Of a DNA stretch of 64,000 nt, positions 51,263-63,282 are shown one piece after another (position 1 is the stretch's first letter; each line of letters opens with the position of its first letter). The notes under the pieces were generated by a model. It ran no database searches. It worked only from the letters and a program-made list of their open reading frames with translations, and was not told where the DNA came from. The stretch is from Ulota crispa. Its lineage: Eukaryota > Streptophyta > Bryopsida > Orthotrichales > Orthotrichaceae. The stretch is taken from the NCBI GenBank assembly GCA_963920765.1, contig OY987248.1, positions 15,968,539-16,032,538 on the forward strand, in the 5' to 3' direction. A program made the position numbers and the translations under genes.

Positions 51263-52003
51263 TTTGAAAACAAATTATATTACATTAGGTTTGTAAAAAT
51301 GTTGCGCTCTAATGTCACATTGTGGTACATCTTGGTCTAAATTGACTTTGTAAGGTAAGGATTTGGTTTATAACATGCAAAAGTTGTCATTATTTTTGCC
51401 ATTCATTTTGTTGTTGGATATTTTTTATGGTTAATCCATGAAGATTTGTGTGTTTGTGACTTTGAGTTAATCTAAAAGAAGATAAGTGTTGAAATTCGGG
51501 TGTAGGCAAAATTTCAAAAAATCAATTGTTTTTTGGAATATAAGTGTAAGATCTTGCATTCATTTATAACTATTTGCCACCCTAAAAATTTCAGAACTTT
51601 GCGCTTTGAGAGATCATGTGGTTGAAATTATGACTTATGTTTACTTTGGACACGCTAAAATTTAGGCATTTCTACTTGAAATGTGGTTGTCTGGTTTAAA
51701 AGACTTAGGAATTTCAAAGGCTTTGGATATTAACAAAATATAATTATCATTAACATGTACATGGAGGCATGCAATAAACCTCTTATAAAGTAAATTTTTT
51801 GAAATTCCCTATCTCCCTCATAAAAACATGTATTAAAAACTAAACGGCCATGAAACTTTTTGGTGTGACTTGTTTCACTAGGGATTTTTTACTGAAATAT
51901 TACAGTCTGAAAAACACATATGAGATAGGACTGTGTCATTACCGTGAAAACCCATTGGGAAGATATAGGACTTACTTAGGTACTACTATTGTGCTTTGAA
52001 TTT

Positions 52004-52328
52004 TGGGAAAATTTCACTGATACGGCCGTAAAGTTTGCAATATTTCCGTAGACACCCTTTACTTTCAGAAATTGCACAAATACCTTTGGACAATAATTTT
52101 TAGGCATTTTTTTGTTGTGCTTGTACTTCCTTCATGACAAATGTTGAAGAAGGGAATGTGATGAAACAAAAGAGAAGTAACAAGCACACAAAGGAAGAAG
52201 GGAAGTAACATGCATAACAAAACAAATGTCTAAAATTTTTGATCCAAAGGTATTTGATTACTTTTTGAAAAAATAAGGGTATCTATGAAAATATTGCAAA
52301 CTTTAAGGGATCCATGATATTTTCCCTT
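52004..52328. mobile_element. Foldback element, family FB1 copy 2
   Basis: Begins gggaaaatttcactgatac and ends atccatgatattttccctta. The centre has the family's TTGTTGTGCTTG and cacaaaggaagaag segments. Confidence 0.7.
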
Positions 52329-52564
52329 AACTTCTCAACTTAGTATAAACTACCTAGACTGGCCTTTGATGCCAAGCTATGCAAAGATTTTTTTTGTGTA
52401 GTGTATGATGCCGTACCCAATTTGAAAAGGAATCCACATACATTATAAAAACTTCTTGCCATTTTACTTAATAATTCTAAAAAATTAACAAGCAAAAAGG
52501 TATTTTTTTTAACACAAATTCTATCCAAATTCAAAGGAATACATAGAGAATTCTATTTACAATT

Positions 52565-53009
52565 GGGGAAATTACAAATAGGGGCACAAAAATGAAAAAT
52601 ATTACAAATAGGGGCATAGTTTCAAAATAATTACAAATAGGGGCGCAATTTCAAAATAATTTGTAATTTTTTTGAAGCTTTTGTCCTCTTTTTTAGTTTT
52701 GACATTGTTTGATTTAGACATATCACATTAAATGTTAGCTAACTTCTAAAAAACTTAAAGGCCTCTCCAAATCAAGCCCAAAGAAAGAAATTTTAGTAAA
52801 GGGGATGGCAATTTTTGAAAAGGCCTCTAAGTTTTTTGAAAGCTAGTTAACATATAATGTGATGTGTCTAAATCAACAAATGTCAAAACCAAAAAAATTG
52901 ACAAAAATTACAAATTATCTTGAAATTGCACCCCTATTTGCAATTATTTTGAAACTGTGCCCCTACTTGTAATATTTTTCATTTTTGTGCCCCTATTTGT
53001 AATTTCCTC
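52565..53009. mobile_element. Mutator-like foldback MITE with 9-bp target duplication
   Basis: The direct repeat TTTACAATT flanks both sides (52556-52564 and 53010-53018). Ends GGGGAAATTACAAATAGGGG and GAGGAAATTACAAATAGGGG are inverted. Each arm holds three copies of TTACAAATAGGGGC, and the whole 445 bp folds into one hairpin. The duplication length and terminal motif fit MULEs. Confidence 0.85.
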
Positions 53010-53745
53010 TTTACAATTAGAAGTCCAAAATTACTAAGTTGCCAAGAAACATGCTTTGATTTTCTGAAGCTTTAGCATGCTTTTCTGTAATTCATTATGC
53101 ATTTTAAGTTATATTGTTCCTATATTGTGATCAAACTTTACATAACTTCAAAAGCCACACTCAATGTAACAGTTTTATAAGTTAATATTTTACTTCATGT
53201 GCTAGACTATGTAACATTTCTATGAATGTCATGTAACTAGTGATATACAAAATATAGAGTAAATATATCCTTTGAGGTAAATAATTTGTATGTCACTATT
53301 AGACACATTTCCATATAAATACTATAACAAACTGTGTTCACATGTGGATGTGTTATATTTGATTATATTGATTGTATTATTATGGTACTAACTATAAGTT
53401 TTGAGTGTCAAATAACACAAATTGTAACAATACTATACAAAATTTTATATAATCTGATGAAATGATGTTTTTATATATATTAATAATTTGATAGCATTAA
53501 AAATCAAACCAATCCAAAATCTGATTGTTTGACAATCTAATTGGCAAGGATCTAATAATTGGGACTTATCAAGCACACTAATTTGCAATTTGAGGTTCAC
53601 TTAGAAATGCTCACAGGGTAACATTGTCTAGAAGTTCTGGCATCAACAAGATGGCAGGGACTTTGCTCAAGAGTTGGGTACATGGAGCAAAAATGAAAGT
53701 TTAACTTTGAAACCAAGTTCCACCAAGTTTATTTTGCTTAGTCCT

Positions 53746-54918
53746 TTAACCCGTGAGCGCCCTAGCGCCCCAAATATGGGCTCTCAAAAATGAAAAGTTT
53801 TTGTTTGACTTGTTATAATCTTTCTAGTGATATGGTCAAATCATTTGTCATTTTCCTTATATTTTGGAGCTTGTCTCACCTACCATTCAACACGGTTAGA
53901 TTTTGTGAATCTTGTTTGTGATGACAATTTGGTTTGATTGAGAGTGAGTGTGTCTAGATTTTGATGAATATGGGCAGGGGTTAAGTTTTGTGGTTGATTT
54001 GGGAGGCGGGCAAGAGGTTTTCTTGTTCATAACTCAATACAGATGAGCAACACCTAACTATGATTTGCTGATGAAGATTTGACCGTACCATTAAAATGGA
54101 GTTTGATGCTTAGATCTTCACAATAAATTTGGTGGCAATTTATTGTTCTTTTGTTGCAAATTATAATAGATCTCTCAATCTGTATACGGTAAGATCACCC
54201 ATAAGCATTAGTGTCCCCATAACCATCACCTCTAAAATCTAGAAAATCCGTAGAAAGTAAATAGATGTAAATACAAGGATGTACAACATGTGAACATGAA
54301 ACCTTAGTGTTGGTTATCGATACAATGGTAGTTTTCTTTTTAAAAATTCACAACTTATTCTCACAGTATCCAAACAATACATTCAAAAGTGCCAACTCAT
54401 TATTTTTTTTGTTGGTAACAAGATTCCATAATTTGCTACATGTTTATAAATAGTCATCATGTTCAAAACCCTTACACTCACGCTTATGGGTGTTCCTACC
54501 TTATGGTGAAGTGAGCAAGCATACAACAAGCTACCTTTGCCACTATATTTTTGCTGAGGAATTCTTTTATGTTTTTATAGGGCTAAATTTCTAATTTTTT
54601 ACCATCAAGAACCATATGGAACTCCAACATGGCATTCTCAAAACTTGTATCTATTAGTATAAATGCCATTCTCTTTTGCATTTAGGGTTGTCTTTCTCCA
54701 ATGATTTGCATATTTTCAGCTTGCATGCAAGCAAATTTTTCAACCCCTAAACCACATGCTAGCACGGATCTTCATGGAATTTTTCCCATTACATTCATTT
54801 CCAAATTCCCCCACCTATCCCCTTTCATCCATAACCAAATTCATTGTCAAACTTTGACTACTAATGATGATGTGTTTAAATTGACCAAAAAGTAGTCAAC
54901 TAGACCTTAAAGGGTTAA
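53746..54918. mobile_element. TTAA-flanked element (piggyBac-type ends), 1173 bp
   Basis: Begins TTAACCCGTGAGCGCCCTAG and ends AAGGTCTAAAG-type sequence into GGGTTAA. The terminal match is short, and no transposase was seen. Confidence 0.45.
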
Positions 54919-55226
54919 AACACTTGAGATCTTTTTAGTATATCATAACCGAGGTCATAACCTCTCTAATTGAGTACAACTAGGACATGAGCAAAATATG
55001 CACTTAAACATATTACTCATTAGTAAAATTTGCACTTGATATGCATCACTATTCTTGCCAATTATTTATTGGTATTAATAATCCTTTGTCCACAAGACAC
55101 CATTACAAACATTTATTATTGAGTAAAAGCCTATTTTTAATTCCCTTGGTTGCATGCAAATAATTTGGGAAGGTCACTTTAACAATATTTGTAGGGTTTT
55201 GGTGTAAATTCAAGTAGTGCCATATA

Positions 55227-55854
55227 TTAACCCCTAAATGCCCAAGGCACCACATTTTGGTGCCAACAATATTTTAAAGTTCAATAAAACCTAACTAAGA
55301 TGCTAATTTTAGTATTTAGTATTTTAGAATTATTCTCTTTGAAGTCTAGTTTTAGCATCAAAAAACTAATTTTGAAAATTATTGATTGTGCATTTTCTAT
55401 TTGAGGTTTTTTGTGCTTGGGTGTTATTGCAATCTTGACTTTTTTAGTGTTGAGAGCTCATGAAAATGAGCCTCATATACACTAGATCTTGGAGAAAAAT
55501 TCACACTAGAAATTCATTTTAAAAAATTGTAAAAGAGATTTTGAAAATCCACTAATGGATTGGAGGTATGTATGTTACATCCTTTAATCTCAAATTTTTT
55601 GGATGACCAACATTTTAGATTTGACATGTGAAAAGAGGATTGAAAGACTTGAAGTCATTTTTGCAGTTTTAACACCCTCTTGATCAAACATTATAATCTT
55701 TCAATCTATAAATGGTATTGTTGTGTTTTCTTTTTGTATGTGATGTCTAACACATCTAGTATGAATTTGTAAGGTTACAATTCAAAAAAAATTGATACAA
55801 CTTATTAGAGCAAATTCCTAGAAGCTCAAAAAGGCCTTGGGCATTTAGGGTTAA
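55227..55854. mobile_element. TTAA-flanked element (piggyBac-type ends), 628 bp
   Basis: The best member: left end TTAACCCCTAAATGCCCAAG; the inverse of the right end is TTAACCCTAAATGCCCAAGG, nearly identical. TTAA is at both borders. It is non-autonomous. Confidence 0.75.
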
Positions 55855-56492
55855 GAGATTAAAATAAACATGAAATTAATACATTAATCATTTTCTGAAT
55901 ATGGAAAGCATGCTAAATTCTTTCAATTACCAATTAAGGTTCCTTCACTTTTACTATGGGCCCAACGTTGGGACTGAGTTGCAATTTTGCATATGCCTAC
56001 ACTAAGTATTTCCTATACTTACACCATGACTCAGGAATTATTTTGAAAAATTGATCAACTTATTCTACTAGAGTTTCAAAGATCACAAGTTTTTTTGCAT
56101 TTTTTGCATTTTTATCGGCCAACAGCACACTGATTGCCAATTCTCCTCAACCGTTTGTTGAGACTAAGAAGTTGTTTGTTCATTTATGGAGGTTCTTCCC
56201 CTGACAATATGTCTTTAGACTACTACCACGCATTACTTTGTGAGTCTCCTGTTTCCCTACAAATCTCAACTCTTGCTACTTGTTAAACACTTCCTTTAAA
56301 CATGTGAAATGAAATGCATTTCCGAACACACTACTTCCTCCAATAAGCTGAGAACTGCATATGAAGTCCTAAAACACCTGTCACAAACCCCCACACAATC
56401 AATTGTAAGATCTAAAGCACATGATGCTTCTTTAGTGAAATCCGAGCCCAAACAAAATAGATACTGTCTTCAAAATCAAACCATGGTTTATG

Positions 56493-56812
56493 TAAGGAAA
56501 ATTTCATGGACACCCCTGAAGTTTGCCATATTTTCATAAATACCCCTGCTTTTTCAGAAGTATCACAAATAAATACCCTTGACCAAAATTTCAGGTGTTT
56601 GTTTTGTTGTGCATGCCACTTCTCTTCTTCCTTTGTGTGCACGCATAACAGAAAAGAAGTAGTGTGCGTATAAAGGGAGAAGGCAGTGATATGAACAAGA
56701 AAACAAACGCCTAAAATTTGTGGTCCAGGGGTATTTGTGAAATTTCTGAAAAAGCAGGGGTATCTATGAAAATATGGCAAACTTCAAGGGTATCCATGAA
56801 ATTTTCCCTTTT
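56493..56812. mobile_element. Foldback element, family FB1 copy 3
   Basis: Starts AAGGAAAATTTCATGGACAC; the inverse of the right end is AAAGGGAAAATTTCATGGAT. It lies about 170 bases beyond the COX5C stop codon, so it may sit in or just after the 3' UTR. Confidence 0.8.
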
Positions 56813-56984
56813 AAATAATTAAACACATCTTGGACACGCACGTATCATGAAAAAGAATTTAATGGAGCGTGCTCGATTACCCCTGATGTATACAGCACCA
56901 AATGGAGACAGACAAAGATAGAGTTGCAAGGTGAACTTTCAGCAAAACATGATCAAGATGTGCTTATACTCACAATTGAGCAGT

Positions 56985-58550
56985 TTACTCCCCTGCAGCA
57001 ATAACAGTGATCTCTCCTGCCTCCAATCGGGCATATTTTTCCTCTGTCTTGCGGCGCTCGTTCATATGATGTACCTTCCAGAACGAGCCAGCTGCCATGC
57101 CATGCCATACTCAAAGCCATCAAAACATACAATCTACACTCAAAGCAACAAAAATGCTCACAAAATAAAAAAAAACAATGCCAATACCACAATTGAATGC
57201 TCACCCTCGTTACACAACCAAAATAAGTGACAAGATGAGAAACCAAATGCCTTACAAAACAAACTACCACGATGAAAACTTCGCTCTCAAAACAAGCAGG
57301 ACGCTGAAATAATTGCTGGAGAAAATACTTCATTAATAAATTAATATTCTCATCATGGAATGCTAGCCTAAACAATAGAACCAGCACATAAAACAACATT
57401 CTAAATATCAATTCGCTTAATAGTACTCTCTAAGTATACAACTCTAAGTATACAAGTTGCAGCATTTCTTGATGCTGTAAAAGTCAACCGTGCATGGTGC
57501 CCTCATGAAAATTGCAAGAAGGGCAGCTTGAGACCTAACACCGTGTCTCTGAATCTTCTCACATTTTCGATTACCTAAAAATGTGACTGCATTTAATGAT
57601 ATAACTTTTTGCCTCCCATGACTTCTACAAAGAATGCAAATAAAAAACAGCATTTTTTTGTATTTTTTTTTGTAGTACAGAATCTTTTTTGGAGCCGGAG
57701 GACCAAAAAAACGTCCTCCTCAGCGTTTAAGGGTTAAACAGCGAACAAAATCAAGAACGTCAACTACATGAAAGAAAATTGTTTCTCTATTATTCTACAA
57801 AATTAACAAACTACCACAATGAACACTTCTATCTTTTAAAATGCAGTCGCTAGGTAGTAACCATAGTGACCCTCGACTTCTCGAGCCTAAGAAAATCAAA
57901 TGCAACCACCTCCTACCAAATCCTGCAAATAACACTACTTATTTCTTGTTAAGTGTGCGCACAAAGGAAGAAGGGAAGTGGCATGCACAACAAAACAAAC
58001 ACCTGAAATTATGAGTCCAAGAATATTTGTGATATTTCTGAAAAAGCAGGGGTATCTATGAAAATATTGCAAACTTCAGGGGTACCCATGAAAATTTCCC
58101 AATAATTAAATGCAAACAGAAAACTCGACATCCAGCAAATCCTTTCACTGCAGTCCAGACTACAAAAAAAAAGAAAAAAGAAAAACTGAATGCAAACAGA
58201 AAATTTGAAATCCGGCAAAATCCTTTCACTAAAAAGTCCAGACTACAAAAAAAACAAAAAAAACAAAGCTAAATGCAAACAGAAAACTCGACATCCGTAA
58301 ATCCTCGCACTGTAGTCCAGACTACAAAGCAAAAAAAAAGAAAAAGCAAGAACTGAATGCAAGCAGAAAACTCGACATTTGAAAACTCACATGAGAAAAG
58401 GGAACAGATGATGGGGGGATCCATGCAGGGAGTTAACTCACCGACAAGTCCAAGGCCAATGCCATAAGAAATCTCCCGCAACAAATTCGGACAAGTCTTG
58501 GACGCCTGCGCCGCGACTTGCGCGGGTAGCCTGGCAGCTGCGGTAGTCAT
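56985..58550 (-). CDS. COX5C: Cytochrome c oxidase subunit 5C (plant type)
   Basis: Two exons, 58442-58550 and 56985-57091 (minus), encode 71 residues; usual plant length is 63-64. Exon 1 gives MTTAAARLPAQVAAQ...LLREISYGIGLGLV. Exon 2 continues AGSFWKVHHMNERRKT and EEKYARLEAGEITVIAAGE, matching the family core (GLxAGxxWKxHHxNExRKT and a C-terminal LEKGEISVV-like end). One transmembrane helix covers about residues 27-46, and the charged C-terminal half should face one side of the inner mitochondrial membrane within complex IV. Donor GTGAGT at 58441 and a CAG acceptor at 57092 keep the frame through a split Ala codon. The 1350-bp intron is filled with repeats. The surrounding DNA is AT-rich, and the exons stand out by their codon-like composition. 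Confidence 0.92.
57700..57737. mobile_element. Isolated right end of a TTAA element inside the COX5C intron
   Basis: AGCGTTTAAGGGTTAA matches the end at 59077; no left partner was found. Confidence 0.4.
57946..58100. mobile_element. Half copy of foldback family FB1 in the COX5C intron
   Basis: Only the right half is present, from gtgtgcgcacaaaggaag to cccatgaaaatttccc. Confidence 0.7.
58109..58380. repeat. About 82-bp minisatellite in the COX5C intron, 3.5 units
   Basis: Units start AATGCAAACAGAAAACTCGA at about 58109, 58189, 58272 and 58356. Each contains AGTCCAGACTACAAA followed by an A/G-rich run. Confidence 0.85.
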
Positions 58551-58662
58551 GGTTGCAGAAGAAAAATGCTTTGATAGCAAAGAAAACTCGATCTTGTAGC
58601 AAATTTTGCAACTCGAAAAGTGTTGAGAGAATCTTGTGCGGGAGTGCAGGACTGTATGTTTC

Positions 58663-58672
58663 AAACCCTAAA
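58663..58672 (+). promoter_or_regulatory. Telo-box (AAACCCTAAA) upstream of COX5C
   Basis: AAACCCTAAA lies 113 bases upstream of the COX5C start codon. Telo-boxes are common in plant promoters of translation and respiratory genes; the function here is inferred from position only. Confidence 0.35.
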
Positions 58673-58834
58673 TGAGCAGCTTTGGCTGCGCTCGTTTCTT
58701 TGGCCTTCTCCAACATTCCAATCAAGCTCTGTTGTAAGTTACTGAAGTCGACATTTCCTGGGATTTTCTTTGGTTTTTTTCAACCATTGATCGAGCGACA
58801 CGTACCCTAGAATGCGTCCAAATTAGGAATTATT

Positions 58835-59077
58835 TGAACCCCTGAGCGCCTAGAGTTGTTTTAGGGTCTAAGAGAAAATGGGGGTTTAATGGTCACCAGA
58901 GCTTGAAAATCTACATCCAGAAAAAGTGACCATAGGATTTGAAAAAAGACTACCTTCTTTGCTAATGGGGACGGGGACTAGCCATGACTGTTTTCACTGT
59001 ACAAATTAAGAGAAAAAGTGAGATTAAGTTGTGGGCCCCAACGACAAGATCCCGTCGCTGGGGCGTTTAAGGGTTAA
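58835..59077. mobile_element. Short TTAA-type element, degenerate left end
   Basis: The right end GGGGCGTTTAAGGGTTAA is clear. The left end TTGAACCCCTGAGCGCC is altered in the TTAA. Confidence 0.45.
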
Positions 59078-59154
59078 GGGAAACTTTGAAAATCACCCCT
59101 ATGTTTTTGCTGTATATTGAAAAATACTCATAAATTTTTCAACATTTTAAAAAT

Positions 59155-59370
59155 GGAATTATTACTGCGACACCCTAAATTGCTAACGGGACACCCTTGT
59201 GAGTTTGAAATTTGATAACTTAGTGCTATTTTTGATTTATTAAAGTGGTCCATTGTTCATTCAATCACGGCATTACCGACCTCCTTGATAGAAAATATGA
59301 CAAATATAAATTTCTATTGAAACATTATTGCATTGAATCTAATACTTGTATTTGGTTTGAGAGGTGACAT
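59155..59370. mobile_element. Half copy of foldback family FB2
   Basis: Contains acaccctaaattgctaacgg and cattcaatcacggcattacc, matching the left half of FB2 copy 2. Confidence 0.6.
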
Positions 59371-61992
59371 GGCAGTTGCATTCATCTTTATTAAAAGCCC
59401 TATGCTTGTAATGTTAAATTTAGATTGTTCAGTTCAATTTTGAGCAGGTTCTACAATGCAAGTCTGTAAGATACCATATACCAACAAACATTTGGCCACA
59501 AAATGTCAAATAGTGGTCAACTTTGGATGCTAAAATTTTTTTTTTGGCAAATGATAATTCCGTTCCGTTTTGTAGCTTTTTCCTAAGATCTACTTGCTTA
59601 TAGTTACAAAGAGTTTCAACTTACATGGTACTTTGAAGAGAGGATTTTCATATGTTTTTGAACTTAAGAAATCACAAATTCGCAATGTGAGAATGGAATG
59701 CATGTTAATACTAGACAATGATGAGAATAGTGGGCATTATAATTAGAAATTCTACTAGAAGACAAAACTATTCATAATATTCAATAGCGTGAAAAGAGGT
59801 TGCCTTTCCCTCCAATCAAGTATCATCCATGAACTTCATCCTAACATACTATAATTCTCTGCTTTGACATGGTTGGCCCCCCACGTATGTGCACTAAATT
59901 GAGCCTCTTTTTCATACTAACACTCTGACAAATTTTCACAAGTATCCTCATAGGTACTAATAGATGTGAAATATGCCACACCAATTCATTTGCCAAATGA
60001 AATGATGTGCAATATTTCACACCATTCAATTGGAGGGAAGATAGTCCTCTATGCTACTACTGAATGTTATGTGGGGTGCTACATATCACATCTACAAAGA
60101 AAATAAAATAAAATTTTGACACACCTATTATCGCTACATGCAAGTTTATCTTTCTTTATTGACACGAGGAGAGGCTCAAGAGAAGAGGTTCCAAAAATCA
60201 AGAAGGTTCTCAAAATCTAACCCATTCTCATAATTTTTCAAAGTAACTAAAAGAAGGAATCTTCAATGTCTTGGTTGTCCAAAATTACGTGCCAACTTTT
60301 GAAAACCTATGGTATGACTTGAAGAGTGTGGGCCAACGCCCAAGAAGAACCAATGGCTTGTTCAAAGCTAACAGGTTGAATTGAAGGTAAATTGTTTGCT
60401 ATTTGTAAAGATTGGCTGCAAAACTGATTAAAAATCTTTTAAAAGGTTATTTATAGTATGGAATAAATAAAAAATCAAATAGTTCCTTGATAAATTGTTT
60501 CAATACAAGAATTGAAGGAAGTCAACTACTCAAACTCAAATATGTCTCAAATAGTGGTGCATGGGGACTATTAAATTGTGAGCAAAGATTCATGAGCCAT
60601 GAGCTTAGATTTTCTGTCAAAATATTAAATTTCACCTATGAATGTGTATAGAGGATCTTATAATTGTGCATTATAAAAGTACATCTTTTGAAATATTTGT
60701 TGTTTTTTAAGTTTTTCAATGATTTTGAGCTCATAATTGGTTCCCACTTACAAAATCTTGGCTCATTGCTCATGGGCTCATGGTTGGGCATAGTCTATAT
60801 CAGTTGTCTACTCCAATTCTTTGGGGAGTAAGGTAGTACACTCAAAAATTGCCCATCTAAGGGCTCATCCCTCTTTTTCATGTTTTTTCATGGATGGGAT
60901 GATTTTTAGTTCATTTTTTAGACAAAGAGAAATAGATGTGGAATACAACACAAGTCATTTCATTTTTTTTGAAACATTTTTGAGTTACTTATGAATTTTC
61001 AAAGTGCATGTGTCATAGGTACCTATTAATACCCTTAGACCTTCCAATAACCGTTCACTTGCAAGTTGTGAAGAGATTTAAGGAAGCAAGGAGAATGACT
61101 GACTCTTGCAATTAAAAACACCTCTTCTTCCATGCATTCAATGAGTTGTAAGAGGCCAATGTAATTACCACCCGTGCACCATTTCACAACAAACTACTGG
61201 ATGGTTCAAAATGTGCGAACGGTTTATGAGCGTACTACCTTAGCAGCAGAAACCAATTCGAAGCAGCAGCAGCTCCTACTGCAGATGTCAAGGTCTATAA
61301 AACGTCAAATAACCTAATTACTGCCCCAAAGATAAAATTGATCCTTCTTGCAGAAAGTTCTACAGCGGCAGCTGAATACTAATTAGAAAAGGGACGAAAG
61401 GACCAACGAGTTACAGAATCGTGCACAGAAGAAGTGTTCTGAAAAAGCAACAGAATCCAAAAGTGGATAAAAGTGTTCTGTGGAAATACGGGGATCCAAG
61501 GCTTTTTTGAAGTCGGAAAATGTTGATGACCGTGACCAATTCCGGGCTAGCATGGCCTAATCAAGCGCCACAAAGCAGTCGGACGCACGTTGCAAAGAAG
61601 AGACACCGAACTCATGGCAAACTTCCATATTAGGGTAGTCACAGCAGTTTCTTGGCCGGCTGTGGTGAATGAGAACGCAAATGTGTCGCTTTGCTATTGG
61701 CTATCGGAATTTCCCTTTTCGTTAGGGTGTGAAATTTCTCATGTGGCAATGAGAAGTTTAGCAACCCAGGTTGCACCTTGTTGTGCTTGTTTTTATCATC
61801 ACATGATTGCTCCTATTGGTGGAGAGCACAGTAATCTAAAAAGCAGGTAATCATTCCCCATTCTCATTCTCCAAAACAAACAAACGGGATGTCACACTAT
61901 CTTCACAAAGAATGAGCTCCTATTAGCTCCTCTTTTCTCTCCACAACTTCTCAATCTCCATTCTCTTTTCGAAGCAGCGACTACCCCTATTG
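59371..61992. other. AT-rich spacer grading into the last gene island
   Basis: No element ends or protein blocks recognised. GC rises from about 61.2 kb. Confidence 0.4.
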
Positions 61993-62146
61993 TAATTGGG
62001 GTGAGCCAAGATTTGGAAAACTGAGATTCCCAAAAAATTGTGCTTGAGGAAAATTTGCCAGATCACTTGTAATTGGAATCAGCCAAGGTTTGGAAAACTG
62101 AGATTGCAAATATTTTGTGCTCGAGGAAAACTTGCCAGAACACTAT
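61993..62146. repeat. 77-bp tandem duplication
   Basis: Two adjacent copies share tttggaaaactgagatt and gaggaaaa.ttgccaga blocks. No coding context was seen. Confidence 0.75.
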
Positions 62147-62826
62147 ATGTGGATTTTGTCAGACTCCTACACAAGGCTCCATATCTCCTTTCCGCAGTTC
62201 TCAGATTCCGATGCAGCACGAAAGTTGGCCCTCACTACGCACGACACCGTTAACTTATACTCGCATTTTCGCTGTCACAAAGATATCAATGCAGCCGAGC
62301 ACTTAAAGTAGCCAAATGCATGCGATTCCCTCCCGAAAATTGCACTTGCACCGCGGCCGGCCTGTTTTGCATCACCACAATCAACCAAAAGTCACAACTC
62401 CAAACACAAGCTGTCCAGAGACTGGCAAAAGGTTGAAAGACGATCCATCTCTCAAAGCCAGGTCAACGCACCGTAAAATTCTCTCACAACCATCACCGAG
62501 ACGCTGCGACTTATCCAGTGGACACAAACGGACGCACATCTGCTCATCCATCCGGCGGTCAAAAATGGCGCACGTCAAGCCACAAATCTACCGAACGAGC
62601 CGAGCCGTGAAGAGAACCTCGAGCATCGGACGGAAAGGAACCGCCTAACCTAAGCTTAGTGCGATCTGCAACATGTCATCCTATCATGTGGAGAGATGCA
62701 GCATCTTCTCTCCGACTCTTATCCGTCGGCTTTTCATCCGCTCTCTTCAAACAAAAGCAGACAAGTAAGAGCAAATGTGAGCACTTCAATCAAATTCCTA
62801 AAAAATCTTAGGGCCGGTTCAGAGTG

Positions 62827-63240
62827 GACAAGATTTAGAATCGTCTTTTAGACAAGCGGCCGTATCTCGGGATGCGGACAATCCAGGACTTGCGCAGCAC
62901 ATTTTGAAGAAGAGGATTGTGCGAGAAGTGGACATTAGAATCGTCTTCTTTAGACAAACAGAGGTAACTTATCTCAGGAAGCGGACAATCCAGGACTAGC
63001 GCAGCACATTTTGAAGAAGAGGATTGTGCGAGAAGTGGACAAGATCTTTTCAGACAAACAGCCGTATCTCGGGAAGTGGACAATCCAGGACTCGCGCAGC
63101 ACATTTGAAGAAGAGGATTGTGCGAGAAGTGGACAAGATTTAGAATCGTCTTTTTTAGACAAACAGAGGTAACTTATCTCGGGAAGCGAGCAATCCAGGA
63201 CTAGCGCAGCACATTTTGAAGAAGAGGATTGTGCGAGAAG
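62827..63240. repeat. Four tandem 94-108-bp units in an ABAB higher-order pattern
   Basis: The block gaagaagaggattgtgcgag ends every unit (near 62907, 63015, 63108 and 63219). Units 1 and 3 share gccgtatctcggga; units 2 and 4 share agaggtaacttatctc. The array stops about 40 bases before the start codon at 63283. Confidence 0.85.
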
Positions 63241-63282
63241 CCACGAAACTTAGCATCGAGCGAGCAAGAGTTTGTGGAGCTC

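Noticed and set aside
58438-58725. 95-codon minus-strand frame starting MIGMLEKAKETS
   Set aside because: It overlaps COX5C exon 1 in another frame and loses sense inside it; probably promoter or UTR sequence.
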